Of a stretch of 64,000 nucleotides of DNA, positions 40,124-48,136 are shown piece after piece. The stretch is from Aliihoeflea sp. 2WW (GTDB lineage: Bacteria > Pseudomonadota > Alphaproteobacteria > Rhizobiales > Rhizobiaceae): positions 114,630 to 178,629 of the forward strand of contig NZ_AYOD01000002.1 in NCBI RefSeq assembly GCF_000497755.1, written 5' to 3'. The notes below the pieces were generated by a model. That model ran no database searches. It was not told where the DNA came from and was given only the letters and a program-made list of their open reading frames with translations. A program made the translations under genes and the position numbers. Every line of letters begins with the position of its first letter. Position 1 is the stretch's first letter.

Positions 40124-40990
40124 ATGACGAAGATTGCCGCATCGATCGAGGTTGCGCCCACGCAAGCCGTCGAATCCCAGGATCTGCCGGGCCTCTTCCC
40201 GGAAGGCTCGCGCGTCTACATCACCGATATCGGCAATGATTCGATCGACACGCTGGTCGCCGCCGCCAAGCGCGTGCGCGATCTCGGCTACCGTCCCGTC
40301 CCCCATTTCGCCTCGCGCCGCCTGACGACCCGCGCCGCCCTCGAAGAGCGCATCCGTCGCTCGGCGCACGAAGCCGGGATCACCGACGCCCTCGTCATCG
40401 GCGGTGGGCTCGACAGACCGGCCGGCGAGTTCGCCTCGTCGATGGAAGTCCTCGACACCGGCTTCTTCGAGAAATACGGCATCACCCATCTCGGCGTCGC
40501 CGGCCACCCCGAGGGCAGCCCGGACTTTACCGAAGCCCAAGCCATCGAGGCGCTTCGTCAGAAGCAGCATTTCGCCAGGCGCACGGGCATCGACGTACGT
40601 ATCGTCACCCAGTTCGGCTTCGATCCGCAGAAATTCATCTCCTGGGCCGACGGCCTGAAGGCGCAAGGCATCGACCTGCCCGTCCATCTCGGCGTCGCCG
40701 GCCCGGCCAAGATCACCACGCTGATCAAGTTCGCCGCCATGTGCGGCGTCGGCAACTCGATCTCGTTCCTCAAGAAGAACGCCCTGTCGCTCACTGCGCT
40801 CGCCACCAGCCATTCGCCCGAAGGCATGGTCGGCCCGATCGAGAAGCACTGGCAGGCAACGCCCGGCAGCGCCATCGCGCAGATCCACGTCTTCCCCTTC
40901 GGCGGCCTGAAGAAGAGCGCCGAATGGCTCGTCGAGCGCGGTTCGTGGCCGTCGCACGCTTCGTCGCACGCCGCTCACGCATCCCGCTAA
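40124..40990 (+). CDS. Methylenetetrahydrofolate reductase family protein
   Basis: 288-aa TIM-barrel flavoprotein of the MetF family. Segments include VYITDIGNDSIDTLVAAAKR, VPHFASRR, ALVIGGGLDRP and RIVTQFGFDPQKF. In this setting it would most usefully run in the oxidative direction, turning methyl-THF from the corrinoid pathway into methylene-THF. It is shorter than and differs from a biosynthetic MetF at the N-terminus. It is followed after 23 bases by the methyl-THF transferase. Ends with an Ala/His/Ser-rich tail. Confidence 0.85.
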   Translation: MTKIAASIEVAPTQAVESQDLPGLFPEGSRVYITDIGNDSIDTLVAAAKRVRDLGYRPVPHFASRRLTTRAALEERIRRSAHEAGITDALVIGGGLDRPAGEFASSMEVLDTGFFEKYGITHLGVAGHPEGSPDFTEAQAIEALRQKQHFARRTGIDVRIVTQFGFDPQKFISWADGLKAQGIDLPVHLGVAGPAKITTLIKFAAMCGVGNSISFLKKNALSLTALATSHSPEGMVGPIEKHWQATPGSAIAQIHVFPFGGLKKSAEWLVERGSWPSHASSHAAHASR

Positions 40991-41013
40991 TCCTCGCGCC
41001 CAAGGACCCGCAA

Positions 41014-41982
41014 ATGACCCGCACGATCGTCGCCTCGGCGACAAGGGAAATCATCATCGGCTTCGATCAGCCCTTCTGCGTGATCGGCGAGCGGATCAAT
41101 CCGACCGGCCGCAAGAAGCTTGCCGCCGAAATGGTCGCCGGCAATTTCGACACGGTGACGAAGGACGCGCTCGAACAGGTCGCCGCCGGCGCGACGATGC
41201 TCGACGTCAATGCCGGCGTCACCGCCGTCGACCCGAACGCGACCGAACCGGCGCTTCTCGTCAAGACGCTGGAGATCGTGCAGAACCTCGTCGACGTGCC
41301 GCTGTCGATCGACAGCTCCGTCTCCGCCGCCATCGAGGCTGCGCTCAAGGTCGCCAAGGGACGCCCGCTGGTCAATTCGGTCACCGGCGAGGAGGAAAAG
41401 CTCGAGGCCATCCTGCCGCTGGTCAAGAAATACAACGTCCCCGTCGTCGCCATCTCCAATGACGAGACCGGCATTTCGATGGACCCGGACGTGCGCTTCG
41501 CCGTCGCCAAGAAGATCGTCGAGCGCTGCGCCGATTTCGGCATCCCCGCCCATGACGTCGTGGTCGATCCGCTGGTCATGCCGATCGGCGCGCTGGGCGA
41601 TGCCGGCCGCCAGGTCTTCGCGCTCCTGCGCCGCCTGCGCGAGGAACTGAAGGTCAACACGACGTGCGGCCTGTCCAACATCTCCTTCGGTCTGCCGCAC
41701 CGCCACGGCATCAATGCCGGCTTCATCCCGATGGTCATCGGCGCCGGCATGACGAGCGCCATCATGAACCCCTGCCGCCCACAGGAAATGGAAGCCGTCC
41801 GCGCCGCCAACGTCCTCAACGGCACCGACCGCGACTGCACCACCTGGATTCGCACCTACAAGGACTACAAGCCCACCGAAGGCGGCCACGCCGTCGCCGC
41901 CCCGGTTCCTGTCAGCGCGCCCGGTGATGGCAATGGCGGCCGGCGCCGCGGGGGACGGGAAGCGCGGATGGCGCGGGGGTAA
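41014..41982 (+). CDS. Methyltetrahydrofolate:corrinoid methyltransferase
   Basis: 322 aa, pterin-binding (DHPS-like) TIM barrel. The key segments are ERINPTGRKKLAAEMVAGNF, TMLDVNAGV, SIDSSVSAAIEAAL, SNDETGISMDPDVR and TCGLSNISFGLPHR, which match AcsE/MtvA-type proteins. Predicted to accept the methyl group from the corrinoid protein and form methyl-THF. The last ~25 residues (GGRRRGGREARMARG) are a basic, low-complexity tail. Confidence 0.9.
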   Translation: MTRTIVASATREIIIGFDQPFCVIGERINPTGRKKLAAEMVAGNFDTVTKDALEQVAAGATMLDVNAGVTAVDPNATEPALLVKTLEIVQNLVDVPLSIDSSVSAAIEAALKVAKGRPLVNSVTGEEEKLEAILPLVKKYNVPVVAISNDETGISMDPDVRFAVAKKIVERCADFGIPAHDVVVDPLVMPIGALGDAGRQVFALLRRLREELKVNTTCGLSNISFGLPHRHGINAGFIPMVIGAGMTSAIMNPCRPQEMEAVRAANVLNGTDRDCTTWIRTYKDYKPTEGGHAVAAPVPVSAPGDGNGGRRRGGREARMARG

Positions 41983-42040
41983 GGCGGAGGCCAGAGGGGG
42001 GTGCTGCAGCGCGCCACTCCTGCAACACGAAAGCACATCC

Positions 42041-44101
42041 TTGAACGCCCCCTCCAACATCAAGGACCCGCTGGTCCTCTTCATGCCCTCCGGCAAGCGC
42101 GGACGGTTCCCCGTTGGCACGACCGTTCTCGACGCCGCGCGCGACCTCGGCGTCTATGTCGAGAGCGTCTGCGGCGGGCGCGCGACGTGCGGGCGCTGCC
42201 AGGTCGAGGTGCAGGAAGGCCATTTCGCCAAGCACAAGATCTCGTCCTCCGCCGACCACATCTCGCCCTTCGGCGCCAAGGAAGAGCGTTACGCTAAGGT
42301 GCGCGACCTGAAGGAAGGCCGGCGCCTTTCCTGCTCCGCCACCATCCAGGGCGATCTCGTCATCGACGTGCCGCAGGACGTGCAGATCAATGCGCAGGTC
42401 GTGCGCAAGTCGCCGATCGATCGCGTCATCGAGCGCAATCCGGCGGTCCAGCTCTGCTATGTCGAAGTCGATGAGCCCGACATGCACAAGCCGCTGGGCG
42501 ATCTCGACCGGCTGAAGGCGATGCTCGAACGCGACTGGGGCTGGCAGGACCTCCTCGTCTCGCAGCACCTCCTGCCGCAGGTCCAGTCGATCCTGCGCAA
42601 GGGCAATTGGGGCGTCACCGCCGCGATTCACCGCGATCTCGACTCATCGCGCCCCACCATCATCGCGCTTTGGCCCGGCCTCAAGAACGAAGCCTATGGC
42701 ATCGCCTGCGACATCGGCTCGACGACGATCGCGATGCACCTCGTCTCGCTGCTCTCGGGCCGCATTGCCGCGACCGCCGGCACGCAGAACCCGCAGATCC
42801 GCTTCGGCGAAGACCTGATGAGCCGCGTCTCCTATGTGATGATGAACCCGGACGGGCGCGAGGCGATGACCAAGGCCGTGCGCGGCGCGGTCAACGACCT
42901 GATCGACAAGGTCTGCGCGGAAGCCGAAGTCCATCACGACACGCTGCTCGACGCCGTCTTTGTCGGCAATCCGATCATGCACCACCTCTTCCTCGGCATC
43001 GACCCGACGGAGCTCGGCCAAGCGCCCTTCGCGCTTGCCGTCTCCGGCGCGGTGCACACGTGGTCGAGCGAAATCGGCCTCAAGATCAACCACGGCGCCC
43101 GCGTCTACGTGCTGCCCTGCATCGCCGGCCATGTCGGCGCGGACGCCGCCGGCGCGACGCTCTCGGAAGGCCCGCACCGGCAGGACCGGATGATGCTCCT
43201 CGTCGATGTCGGCACCAATGCCGAGATCGTGCTCGGCAACCGCCATCGCCTCCTCGCCGCCTCCTCACCCACCGGCCCTGCCTTCGAGGGCGCGGAGATT
43301 TCATCCGGTCAACGCGCAGCTCCCGGCGCCATCGAGCGCGTGCGCATCGACCCCGACACGCTGGAGCCGAAATTCCGCGTCATCGGCGTGGACAAATGGT
43401 CGGACGAGCCGGGCTTTTTCGAGGATGCGGAGGCCGTCGGCATCACCGGAATCTGCGGCTCGGCGATCATCGAGGTCGTCGCGGAGATGTACCTGTCCGG
43501 CATCATCACCGAGGATGGCGTCGTCGACGGCTCGCTTACCGCCAAGTCGCCCCGCATCGAAGCGTCCGGCCGCACCGCGACCTACGTGCTCCACGAAGGC
43601 AAGCAGCGCATCACCGTCACGCAGAACGACGTCCGCGCGATCCAACTCGCCAAGTCGGCGCTTTATGCCGGCATCAAGCTCCTGATGGAAAAGCAGGGCG
43701 TCGAGACCGTCGACACGATCTGCTTCGCCGGCGCCTTCGGCTCCTTCATCGACCCGAAATACGCGATGGTTCTCGGCCTGATCCCCGATTGCGATCTGTC
43801 CGACGTCAAGGCGGTCGGCAACGCCGCCGGCACCGGTGCGCTGATGGCGCTTCTCAACCGCGACCATCGCCGCGAGATCGAAGACACCGTCCAGCGCATC
43901 GACAAGATCGAGACCGCGTTGGAACCCCATTTCCAGCAGCTCTTCATCGACGCGATGGCGCTGCCGAACAAGGTCGACCCGTTCCCCAAGCTCGCCGCGC
44001 AGGTGAAACTGCCCCAGCGCAAGGCAATGCCAGCCGCCGAAGGCGAAGCCCCCCGCCGCCGCTCACGCGAAGAACGCGCTGCAAGGCGCAGCCGGGACTA
44101 G
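42041..44101 (+). CDS. RACo-like corrinoid activation protein (2Fe-2S + ASKHA domain)
   Basis: 686 aa from a TTG start. N-terminal plant-type [2Fe-2S] ferredoxin domain with C44, C50, C53 (ESVCGGRATCGRC) and C98; a linker; then an ASKHA-type ATPase domain with the phosphate loop ACDIGSTTIAMHL and LLVDVGTNAEIVLG. This is the architecture of RACo, which uses ATP to reduce inactive Co(II) corrinoid to Co(I). There is no ATG near the expected N-terminus; TTG at 42041 places the ferredoxin domain correctly, though a start further upstream overlapping the previous gene is possible. The basic C-terminus (RRRSREERAARRSRD) is unusual. Confidence 0.88.
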   Translation: MNAPSNIKDPLVLFMPSGKRGRFPVGTTVLDAARDLGVYVESVCGGRATCGRCQVEVQEGHFAKHKISSSADHISPFGAKEERYAKVRDLKEGRRLSCSATIQGDLVIDVPQDVQINAQVVRKSPIDRVIERNPAVQLCYVEVDEPDMHKPLGDLDRLKAMLERDWGWQDLLVSQHLLPQVQSILRKGNWGVTAAIHRDLDSSRPTIIALWPGLKNEAYGIACDIGSTTIAMHLVSLLSGRIAATAGTQNPQIRFGEDLMSRVSYVMMNPDGREAMTKAVRGAVNDLIDKVCAEAEVHHDTLLDAVFVGNPIMHHLFLGIDPTELGQAPFALAVSGAVHTWSSEIGLKINHGARVYVLPCIAGHVGADAAGATLSEGPHRQDRMMLLVDVGTNAEIVLGNRHRLLAASSPTGPAFEGAEISSGQRAAPGAIERVRIDPDTLEPKFRVIGVDKWSDEPGFFEDAEAVGITGICGSAIIEVVAEMYLSGIITEDGVVDGSLTAKSPRIEASGRTATYVLHEGKQRITVTQNDVRAIQLAKSALYAGIKLLMEKQGVETVDTICFAGAFGSFIDPKYAMVLGLIPDCDLSDVKAVGNAAGTGALMALLNRDHRREIEDTVQRIDKIETALEPHFQQLFIDAMALPNKVDPFPKLAAQVKLPQRKAMPAAEGEAPRRRSREERAARRSRD

Positions 44102-44134
44102 CGCCTTTATCGCGCATCTAGCGCTCGGCATCTT

Positions 44135-44280
44135 ACCCCCACCCTCTATCCCTCCCCACAAGGGGGAGGGAATCCGCCAGCGTCGCTCCTCACCCTTCAA
44201 AGCACCGCCCGGATTAAGGGATAGAGCGCCACGCCGATGCCCTCCCTCCCCCTTGTGGGGAGGGATAAAGGGTGGGGGTC
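44135..44280. repeat. Inverted-repeat element copy 2 (146 bp)
   Basis: Same inverted ends as the element at 33730 with one base change in the left arm (CCCTCTATCC instead of CCCTTTATCC). It lies between the convergent RACo-like and LysR genes. Internal sequence shares short blocks with copy 3. Confidence 0.9.
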
Positions 44281-44313
44281 CCTTTCGAAAGACTCATCCA
44301 AACGCGCCGACTC

Positions 44314-45210
44314 TCAAAACTTCCCCGTCTCGCGAAAACTCTCGAACGTCGCGCGAATATGGTCCGCCGCCGCCTTCACCGGCGCCGAGGCATCGGGCGC
44401 GACGATCATCGCCAGATTGTAGGTCGGCAGCAGCGGCAGGCCCTCTTCGGGCCCAAGCGCCACGATCTCCTCGCCGATGAACGACTTCGGCAGCGGTGCG
44501 ACCGCGAGGTCCGACAGGATCGCCGAGCGCTGGCCTGCCGTGTGCGCGCTCATATAGGCGATGCGGTATTCGCGCCCTGCCCGGCCCAGAGCCTCCAGCG
44601 CCGCCGCCCGCCAGACGCAGCCTTCCTCCCAGATCGACACCGGCAGCGGCTCGCGCATATGCGCGCAACCGCCCTTGGCGCCGCCCCAGACGATCGGCTC
44701 GGTCAAGAGCACCTCCGCCTCGGCCGGGATCGAGCGGCAAACCGTGAACAGCGTGATGTCGAGCCCGCCCTCGTTCATGCGCCGCCGCAGATTGCCCGAC
44801 TGGTCGATGACCACGTCAACTGCGATGGCCGGATGCGTCTGCGCGAAGCGTTTCAGCACATGCGGCAGCACCCGCTCCCCATAATCGTCGGGCGAGCCGA
44901 GCCGCACGACGCCGGAAATGTCGGGAATGATGAATTTCGACACCGCCTCGCGATTGAGCGCGATCAGCCGTCGCGCGTACCCGATCAGCATCTCGCCGTC
45001 ATTGGTCAGCGTCACGGACCGCGCGTCGCGCGAGAACACCGACCGCCCCAATATCTCCTCCAGCTTCTTGATCTGCATCGAAACCGCCGAGGGCGTGCGG
45101 AACACCGCATTGGCAGCGGCGGTGAAGCTGCCGGTCTCCGCGATGGCCACGAACGTACGCAGCACGTCCAGATCGAGCAGCGGCATCGGATGATTGAGCG
45201 GGGCGTTCAT
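44314..45210 (-). CDS. LysR-family transcriptional regulator
   Basis: 298 aa. N-terminal winged helix (LLDLDVLRTFVAIAETGSFT, then TPSAVSMQIKKLEEILG) and a periplasmic-binding-like effector domain. MNAPLNHP is preferred over a start three codons upstream. It is divergent from a pair of small DUF1127-type genes, a pairing I have seen in other rhizobia, so it probably controls them. The 105-bp gap holds AT-rich inverted half-sites (TTTCATTTCGATTGATTGAA at 45238-45257). Confidence 0.9.
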   Translation of the reverse strand: MNAPLNHPMPLLDLDVLRTFVAIAETGSFTAAANAVFRTPSAVSMQIKKLEEILGRSVFSRDARSVTLTNDGEMLIGYARRLIALNREAVSKFIIPDISGVVRLGSPDDYGERVLPHVLKRFAQTHPAIAVDVVIDQSGNLRRRMNEGGLDITLFTVCRSIPAEAEVLLTEPIVWGGAKGGCAHMREPLPVSIWEEGCVWRAAALEALGRAGREYRIAYMSAHTAGQRSAILSDLAVAPLPKSFIGEEIVALGPEEGLPLLPTYNLAMIVAPDASAPVKAAADHIRATFESFRETGKF

Positions 45211-45315
45211 GATCAACATTCCTGAATGATGGGATCATTTCATTTCGATTGATTGAACAATGAGGCAGGCGCATTGTCAATCCATCGAAGAGCAAGCGAA
45301 CGAAAGGAGACTGCC

Positions 45316-45498
45316 ATGTTCACGCTCTCCGCCTTCTCGCACCTGGTCGACGGCCTGCGCGCCATCCACCATCGCCAGCGCAGCGACACACTGATGCGCG
45401 ACCTGTCGCCCGAGACCCGCCGCGACATCGGCTGGCCGGATCGCTTCGCCTCCGGCACCGATGGCGACCGCTTCTGGGACGGGAGGAACTTCCGATGA
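45316..45498 (+). CDS. DUF1127-family small protein
   Basis: 60 aa; the C-terminal signature LMRDLSPETRRDIGWPD is typical of DUF1127, preceded by an amphipathic helix. A perfect AAAGGAGA ribosome site precedes the ATG. Short DUF1127 proteins in Agrobacterium are linked to RNA turnover and carbon/phosphate metabolism; the role here is unknown. Overlaps the next gene by ATGA. Confidence 0.8.
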   Translation: MFTLSAFSHLVDGLRAIHHRQRSDTLMRDLSPETRRDIGWPDRFASGTDGDRFWDGRNFR

Positions 45499-45695
45499 GC
45501 CGTTCGCTCCTGTCGCGTCTGCGCGACCATATCGCCACACGCCGCGCCCGTCGCCGCCGCCTCAACGCCTTCCTGTTCTTCTCGGACCTGCCGCACGAGA
45601 TGCAGACGGATCTGATGCGCCCGTCGCTCTTCGACGCCTTTGAGGAGAACGCGCGCGACGGGTTTCCCGCCTGCCCGCATCTCCGGCTCGGCTAG
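45495..45695 (+). CDS. Small Arg-rich protein coupled to DUF1127 gene
   Basis: 66 aa: strongly basic start (SLLSRLRDHIATRRARRRRL) then an acidic/hydrophobic half. It overlaps the DUF1127 gene by four bases and looks cotranslated. It may be a diverged member of the same family; I do not recognise a separate one. Confidence 0.6.
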   Translation: MSRSLLSRLRDHIATRRARRRRLNAFLFFSDLPHEMQTDLMRPSLFDAFEENARDGFPACPHLRLG

Positions 45696-45868
45696 GCGCC
45701 AATGCAACACCTTCGTACGGGAGTGAGGGATGTCGTTTTTGCATCGTCGGACTTCGCTTTTGCATCGCAAAATCGCGCGGCGCGTCACTATATGTGCCGG
45801 AACGACGAACGACCCCACTCCATGATGCGAAGGCCGTTGCGCGTGTCATCTATGATTGGAGACGTGTC

Positions 45869-46006
45869 ATGAAGTTCCTGAACCGGTTTTTCGCCAAGAA
45901 GCGCTCGTCGAACATCGCGACGGCGCTCGAGCGCCAGCGGCTTGGCCGCACGATGCCCGGCCAGACCGGCGCGATGAACGCCTCGCGCCTCGGCCATTTC
46001 GTTTGA
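45869..46006 (+). CDS. Small basic protein, unknown
   Basis: 45 aa, beginning MKFLNRFFAKKRSSNIATAL; amphipathic and basic. It is followed 28 bases later by a strong intrinsic terminator. The N-terminal extension of this frame lacks a good ribosome site. I know similar short proteins in Rhizobiales, but no function. Confidence 0.55.
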   Translation: MKFLNRFFAKKRSSNIATALERQRLGRTMPGQTGAMNASRLGHFV

Positions 46007-46034
46007 TCGCTTTCATCATGTGCCTCACATGATG

Positions 46035-46068
46035 CCGCGCGGGACTTGAACGTCCCGCGCGGTTTTTT
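46035..46068 (+). terminator. Intrinsic terminator after the small-protein cluster
   Basis: CCGCGCGGGAC, a 6-base loop and GTCCCGCGCGG followed by six T residues. Strong GC stem; it isolates the downstream AraC-family regulator gene. Confidence 0.95.
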
Positions 46069-46115
46069 GCGTTGCGCGCCCTTCCCGAAACCCTGCCGAC
46101 AAATTGCTGTCACCA

Positions 46116-46139
46116 AGCTGTCGCATTCCATTGACAGCT
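46116..46139. promoter_or_regulatory. Palindrome upstream of the GlxA/GbdR-like gene
   Basis: AGCTGTC, 10-base spacer, GACAGCT; the left half extends to TGTCGCATTCC, sharing GTCGCATTCC with 36520-36529. It is 36 bp upstream of the first possible start of the regulator gene, consistent with autoregulation (inference). Confidence 0.4.
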
Positions 46140-46174
46140 AAGGGTTTTCCTGTTGAGGCTGGCCGGAAAGCGAC

Positions 46175-47212
46175 ATGGAACCCAGCGTCGCGCGGCCTGT
46201 GGCGAGGTGTGGAATGAACGCCCGAAATACCGTCAAGCGTTCGATGGTCTTCTTCCTGGTTCCCGAATTCACCATGATCGCCTTCGCGACGGCCATCGAG
46301 CCGCTGCGCGCCGCAAACCGCATGCTCGGCTACTCCGCCTATCAATGGCGACTGGCCAGCGTCGACGGCAAGCCGGTCAAGGCGTCGAACTCGGTCGAAT
46401 GCGCGGTCGACACATCGCTCGAAATCGAGCGGCGTAAGATGACCGGCGGCGACCGTCCATCCATGGTCATCGTCTGCTCGGGCGTCAATGTCGAGACCTA
46501 TGCCAACAAGACCACCTTCGCCTGGCTGCGCGAGGAGTATAATCGCGGCGTCTCGATCGGCGGGCTGTGCACCGGCGCGCACGTGCTGGCAGCCGCCGGC
46601 CTCCTCTCCAACCGCCGCTGCGCGATTCACTGGGAAAACCTTCCCGGCTTCGCCGAAGCTTTCCCCAAGGCCAACGTCTTCGCCGATCTCTTCGAGGTCG
46701 ACCAGAACATCTATACCTGCGCGGGCGGCACCGCCGCGCTCGACATGATGCTGAAGCTCATCGGCGACGATTTCGACGATCATCTCGTCAACCGCGTCTG
46801 CGAGCAGGTCCTGACCGACCGCGTCCGCAGCCCGACCGACCGCCAGCGCCTGCCGCTGCGCGCCCGCCTCGGCGTCCAGAACTCCAAGGTTCTGACCATC
46901 ATCGAGCTCATGGAGGCGAACCTCACCGAGCCCCTGTCGCTGATCGAGATCGCCGACCATGTCGGCCTGTCGCGCCGCCAGATCGAACGCCTGTTCCGCC
47001 AGGAAATGGGCCGCTCCCCCGCCCGCTACTACCTCGAAATCCGTCTCGACCGCGCCCGTCATCTCCTGCTGCAATCGGCCATGCCGGTGGTCGAAGTCGC
47101 CGTCGCCTGCGGCTTCGTCTCCGCCTCGCATTTCTCCAAATGCTACCGCGAAGTCTACGCCCGCTCGCCCCAGCAGGAACGCGGCGAACGCCGGCAGTTG
47201 CTGGTGGCTTGA
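46175..47212 (+). CDS. GlxA-family AraC regulator, GbdR-like
   Basis: 345 aa (332 from the alternative ATG at 46214). N-terminal DJ-1/PfpI-like domain with FFLVPEFTMIAFATAIEPLR and GGLCTGAHVLAAAGLL; C-terminal AraC helix-turn-helix pair (LSLIEIADHVGLSRRQIERL and MPVVEVAVACGFVSASHFSK). This architecture includes GbdR, the glycine betaine/dimethylglycine-responsive activator of Pseudomonas, and its place between corrinoid and sarcosine oxidase genes supports that role. Effector not proven; ArgR- and CdhR-type members look similar. Confidence 0.85.
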   Translation: MEPSVARPVARCGMNARNTVKRSMVFFLVPEFTMIAFATAIEPLRAANRMLGYSAYQWRLASVDGKPVKASNSVECAVDTSLEIERRKMTGGDRPSMVIVCSGVNVETYANKTTFAWLREEYNRGVSIGGLCTGAHVLAAAGLLSNRRCAIHWENLPGFAEAFPKANVFADLFEVDQNIYTCAGGTAALDMMLKLIGDDFDDHLVNRVCEQVLTDRVRSPTDRQRLPLRARLGVQNSKVLTIIELMEANLTEPLSLIEIADHVGLSRRQIERLFRQEMGRSPARYYLEIRLDRARHLLLQSAMPVVEVAVACGFVSASHFSKCYREVYARSPQQERGERRQLLVA

Positions 47213-47284
47213 TAGGTTCACGCCGAGGCACACTCGCGCCCAGCGGGAGCGCGTCGCCCACTGGCAGTTGCTACTAGGCCTGAG

Positions 47285-47341
47285 ACGCTTACGCCCAGCC
47301 ACCCCCCTCTGCCCTGCCGGGCATCTCCCCCTCAAGGGGGA
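47285..47341. repeat. Palindromic intergenic repeat apparently interrupted by the IS1-like element
   Basis: CTCTGCCCTGCCGGGCATCT followed by CCCCCTCAAGGGGG is a recognisable rhizobial intergenic palindrome. It breaks off around 47341, where the insertion sequence seems to begin. Confidence 0.45.
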
Positions 47342-47345
47342 CTGT

Positions 47346-47705
47346 TCAAACCGGACTCTGAAGTCGCTTTCTGGCGAGGAAGATGTCGAGGGTGATCTCG
47401 AGCATGTTCTGGGACTTGGAAGCGCGCTTGGTTCGTCGGTTGAAGCGCGCGAGATTGTCTCGGAAGGAGGCGTTCGAGGACTCGATGAGGTGGGTCTGCG
47501 CCTTTGTCTGCTGGTGCGGTTCACTCGCTCCGATGCGCTCGAAGGCGAGACGGTAGCAGGAGTTGGCATCGGTGAAGATGGCGCTGATCTGACCGACTGC
47601 CGCCTTGGCCAGCTTGTAGATGGCGATGGCGCTGTGCACGCCCGTGTCGCCGATATGATAGGCGACGACCCGCCGGTGCTGGCGGCTGTAGGCGGTCCAG
47701 ATCAC
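47346..47705 (-). CDS. insB: IS1-like InsB' frame (C-terminal part of transposase)
   Basis: About 120 aa, catalytic DDE half: RVVAYHIGDTGVHSAIAIY, IFTDANSCYRLAFERIG (second Asp) and LIESSNASFRDNLARFNRRT (final Glu region). It has no independent ribosome site; expression is expected as a fusion by -1 frameshift at 47717-47723. Confidence 0.8.
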   Translation of the reverse strand: MIWTAYSRQHRRVVAYHIGDTGVHSAIAIYKLAKAAVGQISAIFTDANSCYRLAFERIGASEPHQQTKAQTHLIESSNASFRDNLARFNRRTKRASKSQNMLEITLDIFLARKRLQSPV

Positions 47706-48052
47706 CGCGCGGCGGGCTTTTTTTGGACGTAGGTGTAGATCTCATCCATCTCGATCACATCCGCCGTGCCGGTATCGGTCGGCAAAGCCTGGGCCAGCTT
47801 GGGCTGCATGGCCGCATGCTCCTTGCGAATCCAGTTCAGCACCGCAGCGGGCGATGCACCGAGCACCCGGCCGATCGCCCGGATGCCCATGCTGTTCATA
47901 TACATCTCGATCGCCATCGCCTTGGTCTGGGCTGAGAACTTGGGCTGGCTGTCCGTGCTGTAGCGCCCACAGGCACGACACTGATAGCGCTGACGGCCAG
48001 CCTTCCTGCCGCGTTTGATCAAGTCAGTCCCATCACATCCAGAACACCGCAT
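47702..48052 (-). CDS. insA: IS1-like InsA protein / N-terminal part of transposase
   Basis: 116 aa. Zinc-ribbon cysteines in MRCSGCDGTD and YQCRACGRYS, then a helix-turn-helix (GIRAIGRVLGASPAAVLNWI) and the first acidic catalytic motif VIEMDEIYTY. GGAGG is properly spaced before ATG 48052. Alone it would act as the repressor/DNA-binding product; after -1 frameshifting it forms the transposase N-terminus. Confidence 0.8.
   Translation of the reverse strand: MRCSGCDGTDLIKRGRKAGRQRYQCRACGRYSTDSQPKFSAQTKAMAIEMYMNSMGIRAIGRVLGASPAAVLNWIRKEHAAMQPKLAQALPTDTGTADVIEMDEIYTYVQKKPAAR
47717..47723 (-). other. Programmed -1 frameshift heptamer A_AAA_AAG
   Basis: In the InsA frame the codons CAA AAA AAG contain the canonical X_XXY_YYZ heptamer. 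A -1 slip continues through GCC CGC CGC GCG into the InsB' frame without a stop, joining the two catalytic halves. The InsA stop is 12 bases downstream. Confidence 0.85.
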
Positions 48053-48136
48053 TCCATCCCTCCAAGGCAAATCACCAAGGAAAGAAGAATCTAAAACGAG
48101 CTTGCAGGCCAGCCGGGCCCGAAAATGGCCGTGCCG

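Larger units (their letters stand above)
47346..48052 (-). mobile_element. IS1-family-like insertion sequence (coding part)
   Basis: Two overlapping minus-strand frames in the InsA/InsB arrangement joined by a slippery site. The element probably extends from about 47341 to 48100, but I could not find matching terminal inverted repeats or a target duplication by eye. It separates the GlxA-family regulator from the DUF1194 and sarcosine oxidase side of the region. Confidence 0.75.

Noticed and set aside
40741..41013. A longer N-terminus for the methyl-THF transferase
   Set aside because: It would overlap the reductase gene extensively; the start at 41014 matches the family N-terminus (TREIIIGFDQPFCVIGERIN follows soon).
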